In this document: positions 1 to 9,241 of the stretch, piece after piece | Layout of the letters: the number at the start of each line of letters is the position of its first letter | Numbering within the stretch: position 1 is the first letter of the stretch | Translations under genes and position numbers: made by a program | DNA from: JAJEAO01 sp963667635 | GTDB lineage: Bacteria; Acidobacteriota; Vicinamibacteria; Marinacidobacterales; Marinacidobacteraceae | DNA length: 64,000 nucleotides | Direction: 5' to 3' | Assembly (NCBI GenBank): GCA_965232015.1 | Contig: OZ246946.1 | Coordinates: forward strand, 3,286,001-3,350,000 | Notes under the pieces: model-generated | Told to the model about the DNA's origin: nothing | Database searches by the model: none | Seen by the model: the letters and a program-made list of their open reading frames with translations, nothing else

Positions 1-1755
1 CGGCTCGAACTGCAGTTCGTAGAGCCGACTGTAGATGTCTCCGCGGGCGAGGAGCTCGTCGTGGGAGCCGATCTCGCGGATCCGGCCGTGGTGGAGCACG
101 ACGATCCGGCTCGCGCCCCGGATGGTGGACAGCCGATGGGCGATGACGAGGCTGGTGCGGCCTGCGATCACGCGCCCGAGCGCGGTCTGCACCGCCTGCT
201 CGGTTTCGGTGTCCACGCTCGACGTGGCCTCGTCGAGGACGAGGATGCGCGACTTGCGCGCCATGGCGCGGGCGATCCCGACGAGCTGCCGCTGCCCCTG
301 GGAGAGCCCGGCGCCGCGCTCGCCGAGGGCGGTGTCGAGCCCCCGGGGGAGCCGCTCGGCCCAGGCGCTGATTTCGGCTTCTTCGGCGGCCCGCCGGGCG
401 TCGGCCTGGGTGATGGCGGGATCGCCGAGGCGGATGTTGTCGAGAACGCTGCCGGAGAACAGGTGGACATCCTGCTGGACCATCGAGAACTGGCGGCGGA
501 GCGTCCTCACATCCCATGCGCGGACATCGAGACCGTCCACGACGACGTTCCCGCGCTGCACCTCGTAAAGACGCAGCAGCAGCGCCGCCAGCGTCGTCTT
601 CCCGGCGCCGGTGTGGCCCACGACCGCCACCATCTCGCCGGGCGCCACATCGAGCCGGATGTCTTCCAGCACCCAGTCGTCGTCGTTGTAGGCGAACCAG
701 ACCCGGTCGAGGGCGAGGGATCCGTCCCGCCGGGTGGGGAGACGGGGCCGCTCCGGGCTTCGGATCCCGGGTTCCGTGGAGAGGAGCTCCACGATGCGCT
801 CCGAAGCGGCCATCGCTCCTTGGAGGATGTTGAACTTCTCGGTCAGGTCCCGGATGGGCCGGAAGAACATCTCCGAGTACATGAGGAACGCCACCAGCGC
901 CCCCACGGTCAGCGCCCCCGAACCGATGGCCCCGCCCCCGTAGCCGACGATGATGGCGATGGTGACCGCGGTGATCATCTCGACGACCGGATAGAACACC
1001 GAGAAACAGAACACGGTGTCGAGGTGGGCGCCGGTGTGCTCGCGGTTCAGCACCCGGTATTCGCGGGCGCGCCGGCGCTGCTGACGGAAGAGCTGGAGGA
1101 CCTCGATCCCGGTGAGGGTCTCCTGGATGAAGGAGTTCACCGCGGCGACCGCCTCGCGCACCCGCCGGAACGCCGGCCGGATCCGGCGGCGAAACACCCA
1201 GCCGGCCACGAACAGGGCCGGAACGGCGGCGAAGGTCACCAGCGCGAGCCGCCAGTTCATCAGGAGCAGCGCGGTCATGATCCCGCCGAGCAGGACGACG
1301 TCGGTGATGATCATGACGACGCCCGAACTGAGGAGCTCGTTCAGGGCGTCCACGTCGCTGGTCGCCCGGGTGACCACGCGGCCGATCGGGTTCTTGTCGA
1401 ACCACCCGGCATGGAGACGCTGGATGTGGCCGAACACATCGCGACGGATGTCCCGCATGACCCGCTGGCCGAACAGGTTCACGACCCACGCCTGCGCATA
1501 GGCGGCGAGGAAGCCCACCGTGAGCAGCACGACGTAGAGGCCGAGGATGCGGAACAGGCCGTCCGCATCGCCCTGCGCGATGTGGTCGTCGATCGCGACC
1601 CGCACCAGGTAGGGCCCGGCGACCTGCGCCCCGGCGGCGACCAGCACGAGCGCCACGCCGAGCGCGATGAACGGCCAGTAGGGGCGAACGTACGGGAGCA
1701 CGCGCCCGAGGAGGCGCCGGTCGCGCCGTTCGGTCGCGGTGTCGGGGGCGGTCAC
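1..1755 (-). CDS. ABC exporter half-transporter, canonical-site subunit (3' end cut by window)
   Basis: A reading frame of 585 codons stays open to the window edge, so the C-terminus is missing. It has an N-terminal six-helix exporter domain followed by an ATPase domain: Walker A GHTGAGKT (about residue 380), signature LSQGQRQL (about 484), Walker B ILVLDEAT (about 504) with the catalytic Glu present, and an H-loop IAHRLST. The GTG start overlaps the TGA of the upstream gene by 4 bases (GTGA), so the two are translationally coupled. The partner carries a degenerate Walker B. Paired consensus and degenerate sites are the pattern of heterodimeric exporters of the BmrCD/LmrCD/TM287-288 class, which act in the inner membrane. 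Substrate unknown; multidrug or lipid export is only a family-level guess. Confidence 0.9.
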   Translation of the reverse strand, partial: MTAPDTATERRDRRLLGRVLPYVRPYWPFIALGVALVLVAAGAQVAGPYLVRVAIDDHIAQGDADGLFRILGLYVVLLTVGFLAAYAQAWVVNLFGQRVMRDIRRDVFGHIQRLHAGWFDKNPIGRVVTRATSDVDALNELLSSGVVMIITDVVLLGGIMTALLLMNWRLALVTFAAVPALFVAGWVFRRRIRPAFRRVREAVAAVNSFIQETLTGIEVLQLFRQQRRRAREYRVLNREHTGAHLDTVFCFSVFYPVVEMITAVTIAIIVGYGGGAIGSGALTVGALVAFLMYSEMFFRPIRDLTEKFNILQGAMAASERIVELLSTEPGIRSPERPRLPTRRDGSLALDRVWFAYNDDDWVLEDIRLDVAPGEMVAVVGHTGAGKTTLAALLLRLYEVQRGNVVVDGLDVRAWDVRTLRRQFSMVQQDVHLFSGSVLDNIRLGDPAITQADARRAAEEAEISAWAERLPRGLDTALGERGAGLSQGQRQLVGIARAMARKSRILVLDEATSSVDTETEQAVQTALGRVIAGRTSLVIAHRLSTIRGASRIVVLHHGRIREIGSHDELLARGDIYSRLYELQFEP

Positions 1756-3551
1756 AGCCGCTCCAGCTCCTCTTCGAGCATCTGCCGGCGATACATGGCG
1801 GCGTAGAGGCCGCCGGCGGCGACGAGCTCGTCGTGCGTCCCTTCCTCGGCGATCCGGGCCGCGCCATCCGCGTCGGCGTCGAGGAGCAGGATCCGGTCGG
1901 CGTCACGGACCGTGCTGAGCCGGTGCGCCACGATCAGGGTGGTCCGCTCGAGCGCCGCGCGCCGGACCGCGGTGAGGATGCGCGATTCGGTCTCGGAATC
2001 CACTGCGCTCAGGACATCGTCGAGGACGAGGATGGGAGCCTCGAGCAGCAGCGCCCGCGCGATCGCGGTTCGTTGCCGCTGCCCTCCCGACAGCGTCACC
2101 CCCCGCTCGCCGACCACGGTGTCGTAGCCGTCGGGGAAGCCCTCGATGTCGCCCGCGAGCCCGGCCTCGGCCGCGACCCGTCGGACTCCGTCGTCGGGAG
2201 CGTCCGGCTCGCCGAAAGCCAGGTTCTCCCGGAGGCTCATCGAGAACAGAAAGCTGTCCTGGGGCACGAACGCGATCTGGCGGCGCAGCTCGGCCACCGG
2301 GATCTCGCGCACATCCCGGCCTCCGACCCGCACCGCGCCCCGCCCGGCGTCGTGGATGCGGGGGATCAGGCGGGCCACCGTGCTCTTGCCCGAGCCGGTC
2401 CGACCCACGAGCGCGACGGTCTCCCCCGCGCCGATCCGGAGCCGGAAGTCCCGGAGAACCGGTCGCGCCGGACCGTCGTCGTCGGGGGCGGCGGCGGGCG
2501 TCGGGTAGGCGAAGGTGACCCGATCGAACTCGATCGCGGGCCCGTCTCCGGCGAACGGCCAACCGGCCGCCGCCTCCGGGAGCGCCTTCGGCGAATCGAG
2601 CGGCTGCGCGTCGAACACCGCGGCGAGTCGCTTCATCGAGGCGGCGCCCCGCTGGTGGATGTTGACCACCCACCCGAGCGCGATCATCGGCCAGGTGAGG
2701 TAGCCGTAGTAGAAGAGGAAAGCGACCAGTTCGCCGGTCGTGATCGCGCCGGCGGCGGCGAGTCGGCCCCCGAAGACGAGCGTCCCGGCGAGCCCCAGCC
2801 CGATCAGGGCGAGGAGGAGGGGAAACAGCGCGGCGCTCACTGCCACCAGCTTCATGCTGCTATCGGCGTAGGCCTCGTTCTCGCGCCGAAAGGTCTCGCG
2901 CTGCGAGTCCTCCTGCGCGAACGCCCGCACCAGCCGCGCCCCGGCGGCGTTTTCCTGGACGACGGCGGAGATGTCCGCCATCTTGGCCTGGACGACTTCG
3001 GAGCGGCGGAAGATCTTCTCCCCGAGGATCTTCATCAGGATCGAGACCACCGGCATGACGGCGATCGCGACCAGCGTCAGCCGGGGGCTGATGGCGAGCA
3101 TGAACGCGAAGCAGCCGATCGTGGTGATCACCGTCTCGACCGGATACATGACTCCGGGGCCGAGCACCATGCGCACCGCGTTCATGTCCTGGGCGCTGCG
3201 GGAGAGGAGGTCGCCGACCCGGTAGCGGGCGTGGAACTCGGCGGGCAGTTCCTGGAGGCGGGCATAGAAATCCCGCCGCATGTCGTACTCGGCGTACCGC
3301 GAGACCCCGATGAGGTACCAGCGCATGTAGTAGCGGAACACCGCCGAGCCGAGCGAGACCGCGACGATCACGCCCGCGAAGGTCCACATCTGCTCGGTGG
3401 CGCCCGCTTCGAGGGCATCCACGGCGCGTTCGAGCACCTGCGGGATGACCAGGTAGAACACCCGGCACAGGAGAAGGGCGACGAGGCCGAAGACCACACG
3501 GCCCCGGTAGCGGGCGAGATAGGGGAGGAGGCGCCTCCACAGGTCCGGCAT
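1752..3551 (-). CDS. ABC exporter half-transporter, degenerate-site subunit
   Basis: 599 aa. Six predicted membrane segments lie in the first 330 residues, then an ATPase domain with Walker A GRTGSGKS (about 383), signature LSGGQRQR and Walker B ILVLDDVLS (about 507). The residue after the Walker B Asp is Asp (about D512) instead of the catalytic Glu. This substitution is the hallmark of the non-hydrolysing site in heterodimeric exporters (BmrC/YheI, LmrC, TM287). It is first in the pair and overlaps the next gene by GTGA, so the two subunits are made together in a probable inner-membrane heterodimer. The start is the ATG giving a conventional N-terminus (MPDLWRRLLPYL). Family assignment is secure; substrate is not. 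Confidence 0.92.
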   Translation of the reverse strand: MPDLWRRLLPYLARYRGRVVFGLVALLLCRVFYLVIPQVLERAVDALEAGATEQMWTFAGVIVAVSLGSAVFRYYMRWYLIGVSRYAEYDMRRDFYARLQELPAEFHARYRVGDLLSRSAQDMNAVRMVLGPGVMYPVETVITTIGCFAFMLAISPRLTLVAIAVMPVVSILMKILGEKIFRRSEVVQAKMADISAVVQENAAGARLVRAFAQEDSQRETFRRENEAYADSSMKLVAVSAALFPLLLALIGLGLAGTLVFGGRLAAAGAITTGELVAFLFYYGYLTWPMIALGWVVNIHQRGAASMKRLAAVFDAQPLDSPKALPEAAAGWPFAGDGPAIEFDRVTFAYPTPAAAPDDDGPARPVLRDFRLRIGAGETVALVGRTGSGKSTVARLIPRIHDAGRGAVRVGGRDVREIPVAELRRQIAFVPQDSFLFSMSLRENLAFGEPDAPDDGVRRVAAEAGLAGDIEGFPDGYDTVVGERGVTLSGGQRQRTAIARALLLEAPILVLDDVLSAVDSETESRILTAVRRAALERTTLIVAHRLSTVRDADRILLLDADADGAARIAEEGTHDELVAAGGLYAAMYRRQMLEEELERL

Positions 3552-3602
3552 CAGGAGGCCCCGCCGCGGCGGTTCCGGCGTCCGCGGCGTCTCGACAAGC
3601 CG

Positions 3603-4190
3603 TCAGTCGCCGTGGCGGGCGCGCAGCGGCGGACAAAGACGCGCCATCAGGACCATGCGTTCGAGAAGATCCACCCACTCCCGCATCTCGTCCGCGAGCG
3701 CGCCGGCGTCCTGGGCGCCGGGAACCGGGCACGCCGCGCCCAGCTCGCGGATCGCCTTGTCCCGGTACACGACGAGCGGGCGATCGCCGAATCGTCCGAT
3801 CTCGTGGAAGTCTTCGGTGAGGAAGACGACGACCGGGATCCGCATCGCGCCGAGGATCCGGAGCTCGTCCCGTAGTTCCGGCCTCTGGTCGCGGTCGAGG
3901 ACCCGGAGCCGGACGGCGTCTCCGGCGGCGCGCGCCACCGTGTGGAGGATCGGGACCGATCGGATGCAGTCGCCGCACCAGGTGGCGCTGAGGCAGATCA
4001 GGTTCAGGCGGCGGCCGTTCGGGTCGAGCCGGAAGCCGGCGTTGTCCGCGAGTGCGGGGACCGCCGCTTCCGCCCGGGCCCACGCCGCCCGCTCGCGCGC
4101 ATCCCCGGACGCGACGTGTCCCTCGTAGTCGAGCCCGGCAGCGAAGGCGCGGCGGAACAACTCGGCTCGAACGTCGAAGTAGGGGCTCAC
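3603..4190 (-). CDS. thioredoxin-like protein (WCGDC)
   Basis: 195 aa from a GTG start at 4190, chosen because GAGG lies 9 bases upstream and because the longer frame runs through a proline-rich stretch covering the intergenic repeats. The core has a thioredoxin-like active site WCGDC and a later cis-proline-type segment (MRIPVVVFL). No signal peptide is visible, so it is probably cytoplasmic. The C-terminal 60 residues are helical and not diagnostic. It resembles the thioredoxin-family proteins annotated as thiol reductases in many high-GC bacteria. It lies 51 bases upstream of the ABC pair on the same strand and could share their transcript. Function beyond a thiol-disulfide role is not shown. 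Confidence 0.8.
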   Translation of the reverse strand: MSPYFDVRAELFRRAFAAGLDYEGHVASGDARERAAWARAEAAVPALADNAGFRLDPNGRRLNLICLSATWCGDCIRSVPILHTVARAAGDAVRLRVLDRDQRPELRDELRILGAMRIPVVVFLTEDFHEIGRFGDRPLVVYRDKAIRELGAACPVPGAQDAGALADEMREWVDLLERMVLMARLCPPLRARHGD

Positions 4191-4495
4191 GGCATCTGGC
4201 CTCGTGGATGGGGACGCGCGGCTCGGCGCGCCGGGTATCGCGGTGCCGCTCGGGAGAACCCCACCCCGCCCCGCCCCCGTCCCCACCGGGAGAACTGACT
4301 GGGAGAACTGACCGGGAGAACGGGCCGGGGAGCGGGGGCGCTCCGTGCGCGGAACCCCCAATTATGGCCGCCCGCGGCGCGCCGGGCGCCGGACGGGCCG
4401 GGGCCGCTCACCGGAAGCGGCCGCGTATGCGAGGATTCCCGCCGCTTCCGTCGGATGCTCCCGTCCGGCGACCTTGCGCCATTTCGCGTTTCCGA
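4191..4495. other. divergent intergenic region between thioredoxin-like gene and nqrA
   Basis: About 305 bases without a gene. The left half holds an imperfect tandem repeat built on GGGAGAAC (annotated separately). The right half is GC-rich and featureless to me until the AT-richer stretch just before the nqrA ATG. It should contain the promoters of two divergent units, but I cannot point to convincing -35/-10 boxes. Confidence 0.5.
4251..4326. repeat. short tandem repeat, GGGAGAAC units
   Basis: Units at 4251-4264, 4288-4300, 4301-4313 and 4314-4326 all begin GGGAGAAC. The last three are contiguous 13-mers (GGGAGAACTGACY, the last ending CGGGCC). The string ACCGGGAGAAC recurs, as its reverse complement, inside the dispersed 30-base repeats at 16944 and 41869. 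It may be an operator array for a divergent promoter or simply a small genomic repeat. Confidence 0.6.
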
Positions 4496-5890
4496 ATGAG
4501 TCTTCAGATCGTCCGCCGAGGCTTCGACATCCCTCTCGCGGGCGCGCCTGGCGAGCATCCGGAGGAGACGCGGATCCCCTCCCGGATCGCGCTGCTCGGC
4601 GCCGATTACCCGGGGACGCGGCCCACGATGCGGGTGCGGGAGGGTGATTCGGTGGAGCGGGGCGGGCTCCTGTTCGAGGACCGGAAGATGCCCGGGGTGC
4701 GGTTCGTGGCTCCTCTCGGAGGGCGCGTCGTCGCCATCCACCGGGGCGCCCGGCGGGCGTTCCTCTCGGTCGTGATCGAGGTGAATCCGCGCGAGCGATC
4801 GGGCCGCGTCCACGATGGACCCTCGCTGCCGAGCTTCCGGGGCCGGCGCCCCGACGGGCTTTCCCTCGACGACGTCCGCTCGCTCCTCCTCGAGTCGGGA
4901 GAGTGGACGGCGCTCCGGGCGCGTCCGTTCGGGCGGGTGGCGAACCCGGAGCGTCGCCCGGCAGCCGTCTTCGTGACCGCCATGGACACGGCGCCCCTCG
5001 CCCCTGACCCGGCGGCCGCCGTTCGGGGCCGGGAAGAAGACCTTGCCTGGGGACTCGCTGCGGTGTCGCGGCTGACCGAGGGCCCGGTGTACGTCTGCCA
5101 CCGTCCCGGGGCGTGGCCCGAGCTCCGGGTGGGGGAGCGCGTCCGGACGGTGGCGTTTCGGGGGCCGCACCCGGCGGGAACGGCGGGGCTCCACATCCAC
5201 CGGCTGGCGCCGGCGTCCCGCGGCCGCGAGGCGTGGCACCTCGACCTCCAGGATCTGGCTTCGATCGGGACGACGTTCCGATCCGGGTCGCCCGATCCGC
5301 TCCGGCGCATCGCGCTCGGGGGCCCGCCGGTGGCGCGGCCCCGCATCCTCCGGACGACGATCGGCGCGTCCGTTCCCGATCTCGCCGGGCCCGATCTCGA
5401 CGCGGGCGGGAACCGGATGGACGCGCCGGCGCACCGCGTCATCTCGGGCTCCGTCCTCTCCGGACGAACCGCCGGGTCGGAGGTGGAGGGTTACCTCGGT
5501 CGCTACCACCGCCAGGTCAGCGTCCTCGAGGAGGACCACCGGCGGCGGTTTCTCGGCTGGCTGGCTCCCGGCGCGGGTGCGCTCTCGGCGAGCCGCGCCT
5601 TCCTCGGGGCGCTCACTCCCCGTCGGCCGCGGCGGCTCACCACCGGGACCCACGGATCGCGACGGGCGATCGTGCCCACTCCGGCCTACGACCGGGTCAT
5701 GGCCTTCGACATCCCGGCGGTCTTCCTGCTCCGCGCGATCCTCATGGAGGACATCGAGCGGGCCGAGGAGCTGGGCGTCCTCGAGCTGATCGAGGAGGAT
5801 CTCGGGCTCCTCACCTTCGTCTGCCCGGCGAAGAACGACTACGCCCCGGCGCTTCGGCGGGTGCTGGACCGGCTGGAGAAGGAAGGCTAG
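4496..5890 (+). CDS. nqrA: Na+-translocating NADH:quinone reductase subunit A
   Basis: 464 aa from ATG 4496 (MSLQIVRRGFDIPLAG), close to the usual ~447-aa NqrA. The N-terminal biotinyl-lipoyl-like region and the middle barrel-sandwich features of the family are recognisable, e.g. GRVVAIHRGARRAFLSVVIE near residue 75 and the conserved terminal segment with LMEDIERAEELGVLELIEED. NqrA is the peripheral cytoplasmic-side subunit of the Na+-NQR complex and contributes to quinone binding. It is followed 6 bases later by nqrB. No clear Shine-Dalgarno precedes the ATG. Longer in-frame extensions run through the divergent promoter region and are rejected. Identification rests on order and sequence together and is secure. 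Confidence 0.93.
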   Translation: MSLQIVRRGFDIPLAGAPGEHPEETRIPSRIALLGADYPGTRPTMRVREGDSVERGGLLFEDRKMPGVRFVAPLGGRVVAIHRGARRAFLSVVIEVNPRERSGRVHDGPSLPSFRGRRPDGLSLDDVRSLLLESGEWTALRARPFGRVANPERRPAAVFVTAMDTAPLAPDPAAAVRGREEDLAWGLAAVSRLTEGPVYVCHRPGAWPELRVGERVRTVAFRGPHPAGTAGLHIHRLAPASRGREAWHLDLQDLASIGTTFRSGSPDPLRRIALGGPPVARPRILRTTIGASVPDLAGPDLDAGGNRMDAPAHRVISGSVLSGRTAGSEVEGYLGRYHRQVSVLEEDHRRRFLGWLAPGAGALSASRAFLGALTPRRPRRLTTGTHGSRRAIVPTPAYDRVMAFDIPAVFLLRAILMEDIERAEELGVLELIEEDLGLLTFVCPAKNDYAPALRRVLDRLEKEG

Positions 5891-5896
5891 GCCCCG

Positions 5897-7150
5897 ATGC
5901 TCCGCTCCCTGCTCGACCGGATGGGCGCCCCGTTCGCCGAGAGCGGCCGCCTGCGTCGGCTGTGGCCGCTCTGGGACGCGCCGGACACCTTCCTCTACAC
6001 CCCGGGGCACGTGACCGGGGGCCCGGCGCACGCCCGCGACCGGCTGGACATGAAGCGGCTCATGTTCACCGTCGTGCTCGCGCTCGCCGGCCCGGTGGCG
6101 ATGGCCTTCTACAACACCGGGCTTCAGGCGAACCTCGCCATCGCCGCCGGAGGCGCGCCCCTGCCGGGCTGGCGCACCGCGGTGATCGAGGCGCTCGGAG
6201 TCGGGTTCGCGCCCGACAGCGTGCTCGCCGCGGTGGTTCACGGCGGGCTCTGGTACCTCCCGGTGCTGATCGTGACCTTCGCCGTGGGCGGCGCCTGGGA
6301 GATGCTGTTCGCGGTGGTCCGCCGCCACGAGGTGAGCGAGGGCTTCCTCGTGACCGGGATGCTGTTCCCGTTGATCCTGCCGCCGACCATCCCCCTCTGG
6401 CAGGTCGCGCTCGGGATCACGTTCGGGGTCGTGGTCGGCAAGGAGATCTTCGGCGGGAGCGGGTTCAACATCCTGAACCCGGCGCTCACCGCCCGGGCGT
6501 TCCTGTTCTTCGCCTACCCGGCCCACATGAGCGGGGACCGGGTCTGGATCGCCGCGGACACCGCCCCGGACGCGGTCAGCGGCGCGACCTGGCTGGCGCG
6601 GCTCGCGCTCGAAGGGGAGGCGGTCCTCGGGGCGCCCTTCCATCCCGCCGGTGGCGCCGGGGTGACCGCGTGGGACGCGTTCTGGGGGTTCCTGCCCGGA
6701 TCCATGGGGGAGACGTCGGTCGCGGCGTGCCTGCTCGGCGCGGTCATCCTCGCCGCGACCGGGATCGGCTCGCTGCGCATCATGCTCGGGGTCGTCGCCG
6801 GGACCGCGTGCCTCGGGATCCTGCTGAACCTGGTCGGCTCAGCCACCAACCCGTTCTTCGCGGTGCCGTTCTGGTGGCACTTCCTGCTCGGAGGCTGGGC
6901 GTTCGGCGCGGTGTACATGGCCACCGAGCCGGTGACGGCGCCCTCCACCAACGGGAGCCGGCTCGCGTACGGGTTTCTGATCGGGGCGCTCTGCGTCCTG
7001 ATCCGGGTCGTGAATCCGGCCTATCCGGAAGGGATGATGCTGGCGATCCTCCTGATGAACGTGTTCGCCCCGCTCATGGACCACTTCGCGATGCGGGCCG
7101 GCATCCGTCGCCGCGCCCGTAGGGCCGCCGCCGCGCTCCCCGGCTCGTAG
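5897..7150 (+). CDS. nqrB: Na+-translocating NADH:quinone reductase subunit B
   Basis: 417 aa, typical length. A polytopic RnfD/NqrB-type membrane protein with about ten hydrophobic segments. The covalent FMN attachment motif SGAT is present in VSGATWLA, placing the flavinylated threonine at about T231 (T236 in the Vibrio cholerae protein). It carries one of the flavins in the electron path and lies in the sodium-conducting core. The gene is 6 bases behind nqrA. It is the last nqr gene of this block: the next gene (a NYN protein) is convergent, and nqrC is 4.1 kb away, which is unusual. Confidence 0.95.
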   Translation: MLRSLLDRMGAPFAESGRLRRLWPLWDAPDTFLYTPGHVTGGPAHARDRLDMKRLMFTVVLALAGPVAMAFYNTGLQANLAIAAGGAPLPGWRTAVIEALGVGFAPDSVLAAVVHGGLWYLPVLIVTFAVGGAWEMLFAVVRRHEVSEGFLVTGMLFPLILPPTIPLWQVALGITFGVVVGKEIFGGSGFNILNPALTARAFLFFAYPAHMSGDRVWIAADTAPDAVSGATWLARLALEGEAVLGAPFHPAGGAGVTAWDAFWGFLPGSMGETSVAACLLGAVILAATGIGSLRIMLGVVAGTACLGILLNLVGSATNPFFAVPFWWHFLLGGWAFGAVYMATEPVTAPSTNGSRLAYGFLIGALCVLIRVVNPAYPEGMMLAILLMNVFAPLMDHFAMRAGIRRRARRAAAALPGS

Positions 7151-7165
7151 CCGGCCGTCGCCGGG

Positions 7166-7822
7166 TCAGCCGGCCGGCGCCTCCGGCCGCTGGTCCACCA
7201 GGAAATCGGCGTGCGCCCGGAGTTCCCGCCGGATCCCGTCGAAGCCCAGCGTGCAAAGCCCGACCCGGAGCCCTTCGCGCCGTGCGAACTTCATGGCCGG
7301 GACCATGTCGGCGTCGCCCGTCACGAGGATCACGGTGTCGGCCAGACGCTTCAGCGCGAGCGCTGCGATGTCGAGCCCGATGCGCATGTCCACGCCCTTC
7401 TGCACCAGATTCGGGACGAAGTCGCGCGGCTGGATGCCCCCGGCGCGGTCCCCGCCCAAAGCCCTTTCGACAGCGCGCGTGACCTGCCATCCGTGAAACG
7501 CGAGGTCGCCGCGCCGGACGGCGAAGTTCTCGGCCTCCTCGAGCTCCTTGAGGAGTCGTGAATGGTTCCGAGCCTGCCTGGTGTGACTGAAGTCGATTCG
7601 GGTGCCGGTCAGGGGATGACGGCGGGCGCCTCGGTACGGATCTGCGTGGTAGAAGAACACGCGGTGGAGACGCTCACAGCCGGACATCGTTTCGATCTTC
7701 ACGGCGAGATCCTGGATATCTCGGCACGATGGGAATCGGGGTCTCAGTGGCTGAAGTCGCCTGATAACGAATCCGCCGTCCATCAGAACCGCGAACCTCT
7801 CCGCGCACTTCGAAGCCATCAT
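7166..7822 (-). CDS. NYN-domain (PIN-like, DUF88) protein
   Basis: 218 aa. The N-terminus has the NYN pattern: hydrophobic strand then Asp (FAVLMDGGFV, residues ~10-19), and later VILVTGDADMVPA and LRVGLCTLGF, with HADFLVD near the end. These acidic residues form the metal-dependent ribonuclease-like active site in the NYN/LabA family. It is probably cytoplasmic; target RNA unknown. It is convergent with nqrB with only 15 bases between the stop codons and lies in the cassette that separates nqrAB from nqrCDEF. An alternative start is the second ATG one codon in. The family call is confident; a role in RNA processing or defence is inference. Confidence 0.82.
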   Translation of the reverse strand: MMASKCAERFAVLMDGGFVIRRLQPLRPRFPSCRDIQDLAVKIETMSGCERLHRVFFYHADPYRGARRHPLTGTRIDFSHTRQARNHSRLLKELEEAENFAVRRGDLAFHGWQVTRAVERALGGDRAGGIQPRDFVPNLVQKGVDMRIGLDIAALALKRLADTVILVTGDADMVPAMKFARREGLRVGLCTLGFDGIRRELRAHADFLVDQRPEAPAG

Positions 7823-8026
7823 CCCGTCTGAATCGCCCGCAGGAAGCCGCCAACGGCCCCGCTGTGACGCCTGGCGGCGTGTGGGCGTGAACCCAACTTC
7901 AATACTCGACGGTCGCCAGGCGTCGGGATGAAGGGCAGTGTAACGCGCCGGACCAGCCGCGGCCGCCGCGGCCTCCGGTCTCCGCGCGAGAGTCAGGGAT
8001 CCGCGGACCCCAGGAGTGGGCGGCAG

Positions 8027-9100
8027 TTACCAGCCGCCGTCGCGAACGGCGCGCCGGCCGGGGCCGATCGGGTGGACCTGCGCTGGTGACGGGGCCGGAG
8101 TCTCCTCGTCGTTGAGGGGCTTTCCTTCACGCACCCGCCGCGCGCCGACGCTCTCGAGGCGCCTCAGTCGCGGCGCTCCCTCGAGCGCGGCGCGGTCCTC
8201 GTCGTAATAGTCGAACCACGGGAGGCCGGCCCGGGTGTAGTCGCGAGCTCTCGGCGGCCGGTTCGGCGGCGCGTAACCGGTGGCGTCGCGGTACTGGGCG
8301 CTGTTCGGAAGATGGACGAAGCAGCGCGACCGGACCTCCGGATGCCAGGCGTCCGGACCGTGCCGGTCCTCGTAGATCTCCTGTCGCATCATTCCGCCGG
8401 GCGCAAGGCCCATGCTGGTCATCGGCTGCACGCACTTGGCAGAAGGGACATCGTCGCGGAATCGGAGGTTGGGGAAAGGCGACCCAACCTGTTCAAGACG
8501 CGGTTCGCGCACAAGTCGTTCGAGCAGAAGTCGTTCTCGCCGAAGCCGTTCGCGCCGAATCGGCTCGTACCGCCCGGCTTTCATGGGGATCACCACGAGC
8601 TGCAGACCCCCGTGCTCGGCCTTGCCGGTGAGTTGCTCCTCGGCCGTGTAGCCCTCCCCGAGCGGCATGGCGACGAACTGCCGGATGCGGCCCTTCTTCA
8701 CCGAGAAGCCATCGAGCCAGCGTTGCCCAGGCACGACCGCGTAGTTCTGTGGCGACGACGACAGGTCGTTCGTGAACGGCTCGCCCGTCACCGCATCCAC
8801 CTTGCCGGCAGCGACCTTGATCGCCATCGGGTAGTTCCCCCTGCCGCCGAACGAGATCCACAGGGCCTCCGCCTGGTACATCGGCATGAACACGCCGCCG
8901 TGGGACTTCCACTTCGCGGGGAGTCGGTCGGCGTAGTCGTCCACCTGCTCCAGCGGAAAGCGACCGAGGCCCGGCGGGAGGAAGTGCTCCCGGCCGTCGT
9001 CGGGGATCCGCAGAGTCCGCTGGAAGGACACCGTACAACGTGCCTCGGAGTGCACCTCGGGGAAGCTGAAGGTGAGCTGGTCACGGCAAAGTTCGATCAA
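8027..9100 (-). CDS. conserved protein of unknown function
   Basis: 357 aa from a TTG start at 9100, supported by GAGGAGG eight bases upstream. I recognise it only as a conserved hypothetical found in actinomycetes and other high-GC bacteria; its core is marked by GEPFTNDLSSSPQNYAVV, WLDGFSVKKGRIRQFVAMPL and LGEGYTAEEQLTG. No signal peptide or membrane segment. Residues ~180-200 form a low-complexity stretch of alternating Arg/Glu/Leu (RRERLRRERLLLERLVREP), predicted helical and strongly charged. The C-terminal 100 residues are Pro/Arg-rich. It lies 141 bases downstream of the ARPP-1 gene on the same strand and could be co-expressed. I assign no function. Confidence 0.7.
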   Translation of the reverse strand: MIELCRDQLTFSFPEVHSEARCTVSFQRTLRIPDDGREHFLPPGLGRFPLEQVDDYADRLPAKWKSHGGVFMPMYQAEALWISFGGRGNYPMAIKVAAGKVDAVTGEPFTNDLSSSPQNYAVVPGQRWLDGFSVKKGRIRQFVAMPLGEGYTAEEQLTGKAEHGGLQLVVIPMKAGRYEPIRRERLRRERLLLERLVREPRLEQVGSPFPNLRFRDDVPSAKCVQPMTSMGLAPGGMMRQEIYEDRHGPDAWHPEVRSRCFVHLPNSAQYRDATGYAPPNRPPRARDYTRAGLPWFDYYDEDRAALEGAPRLRRLESVGARRVREGKPLNDEETPAPSPAQVHPIGPGRRAVRDGGW

Positions 9101-9241
9101 GTTGGAAGCCTCCTCGGAAGAGCCGCTATTCGGTCCGTCATCGGCACTCTAGCCATGAGGGTGGTCAGAATCGGACCCATGCGTCGGCGGCGACAGCATG
9201 GTCGCAAGCGCACCGGCTCTCGTTTGCTCGCATCATCATCG

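Noticed and set aside
61..1806. 581-codon plus-strand frame opposite the first ABC transporter
   Set aside because: It is a shadow of the ABC gene; the minus-strand frame has all transporter motifs and runs off the window edge.
4187..6643. 818-codon minus-strand frame over nqrA/nqrB
   Set aside because: Low-complexity Arg/Pro/Glu composition typical of antisense frames in high-GC DNA; nqrA and nqrB are unmistakable on the plus strand.
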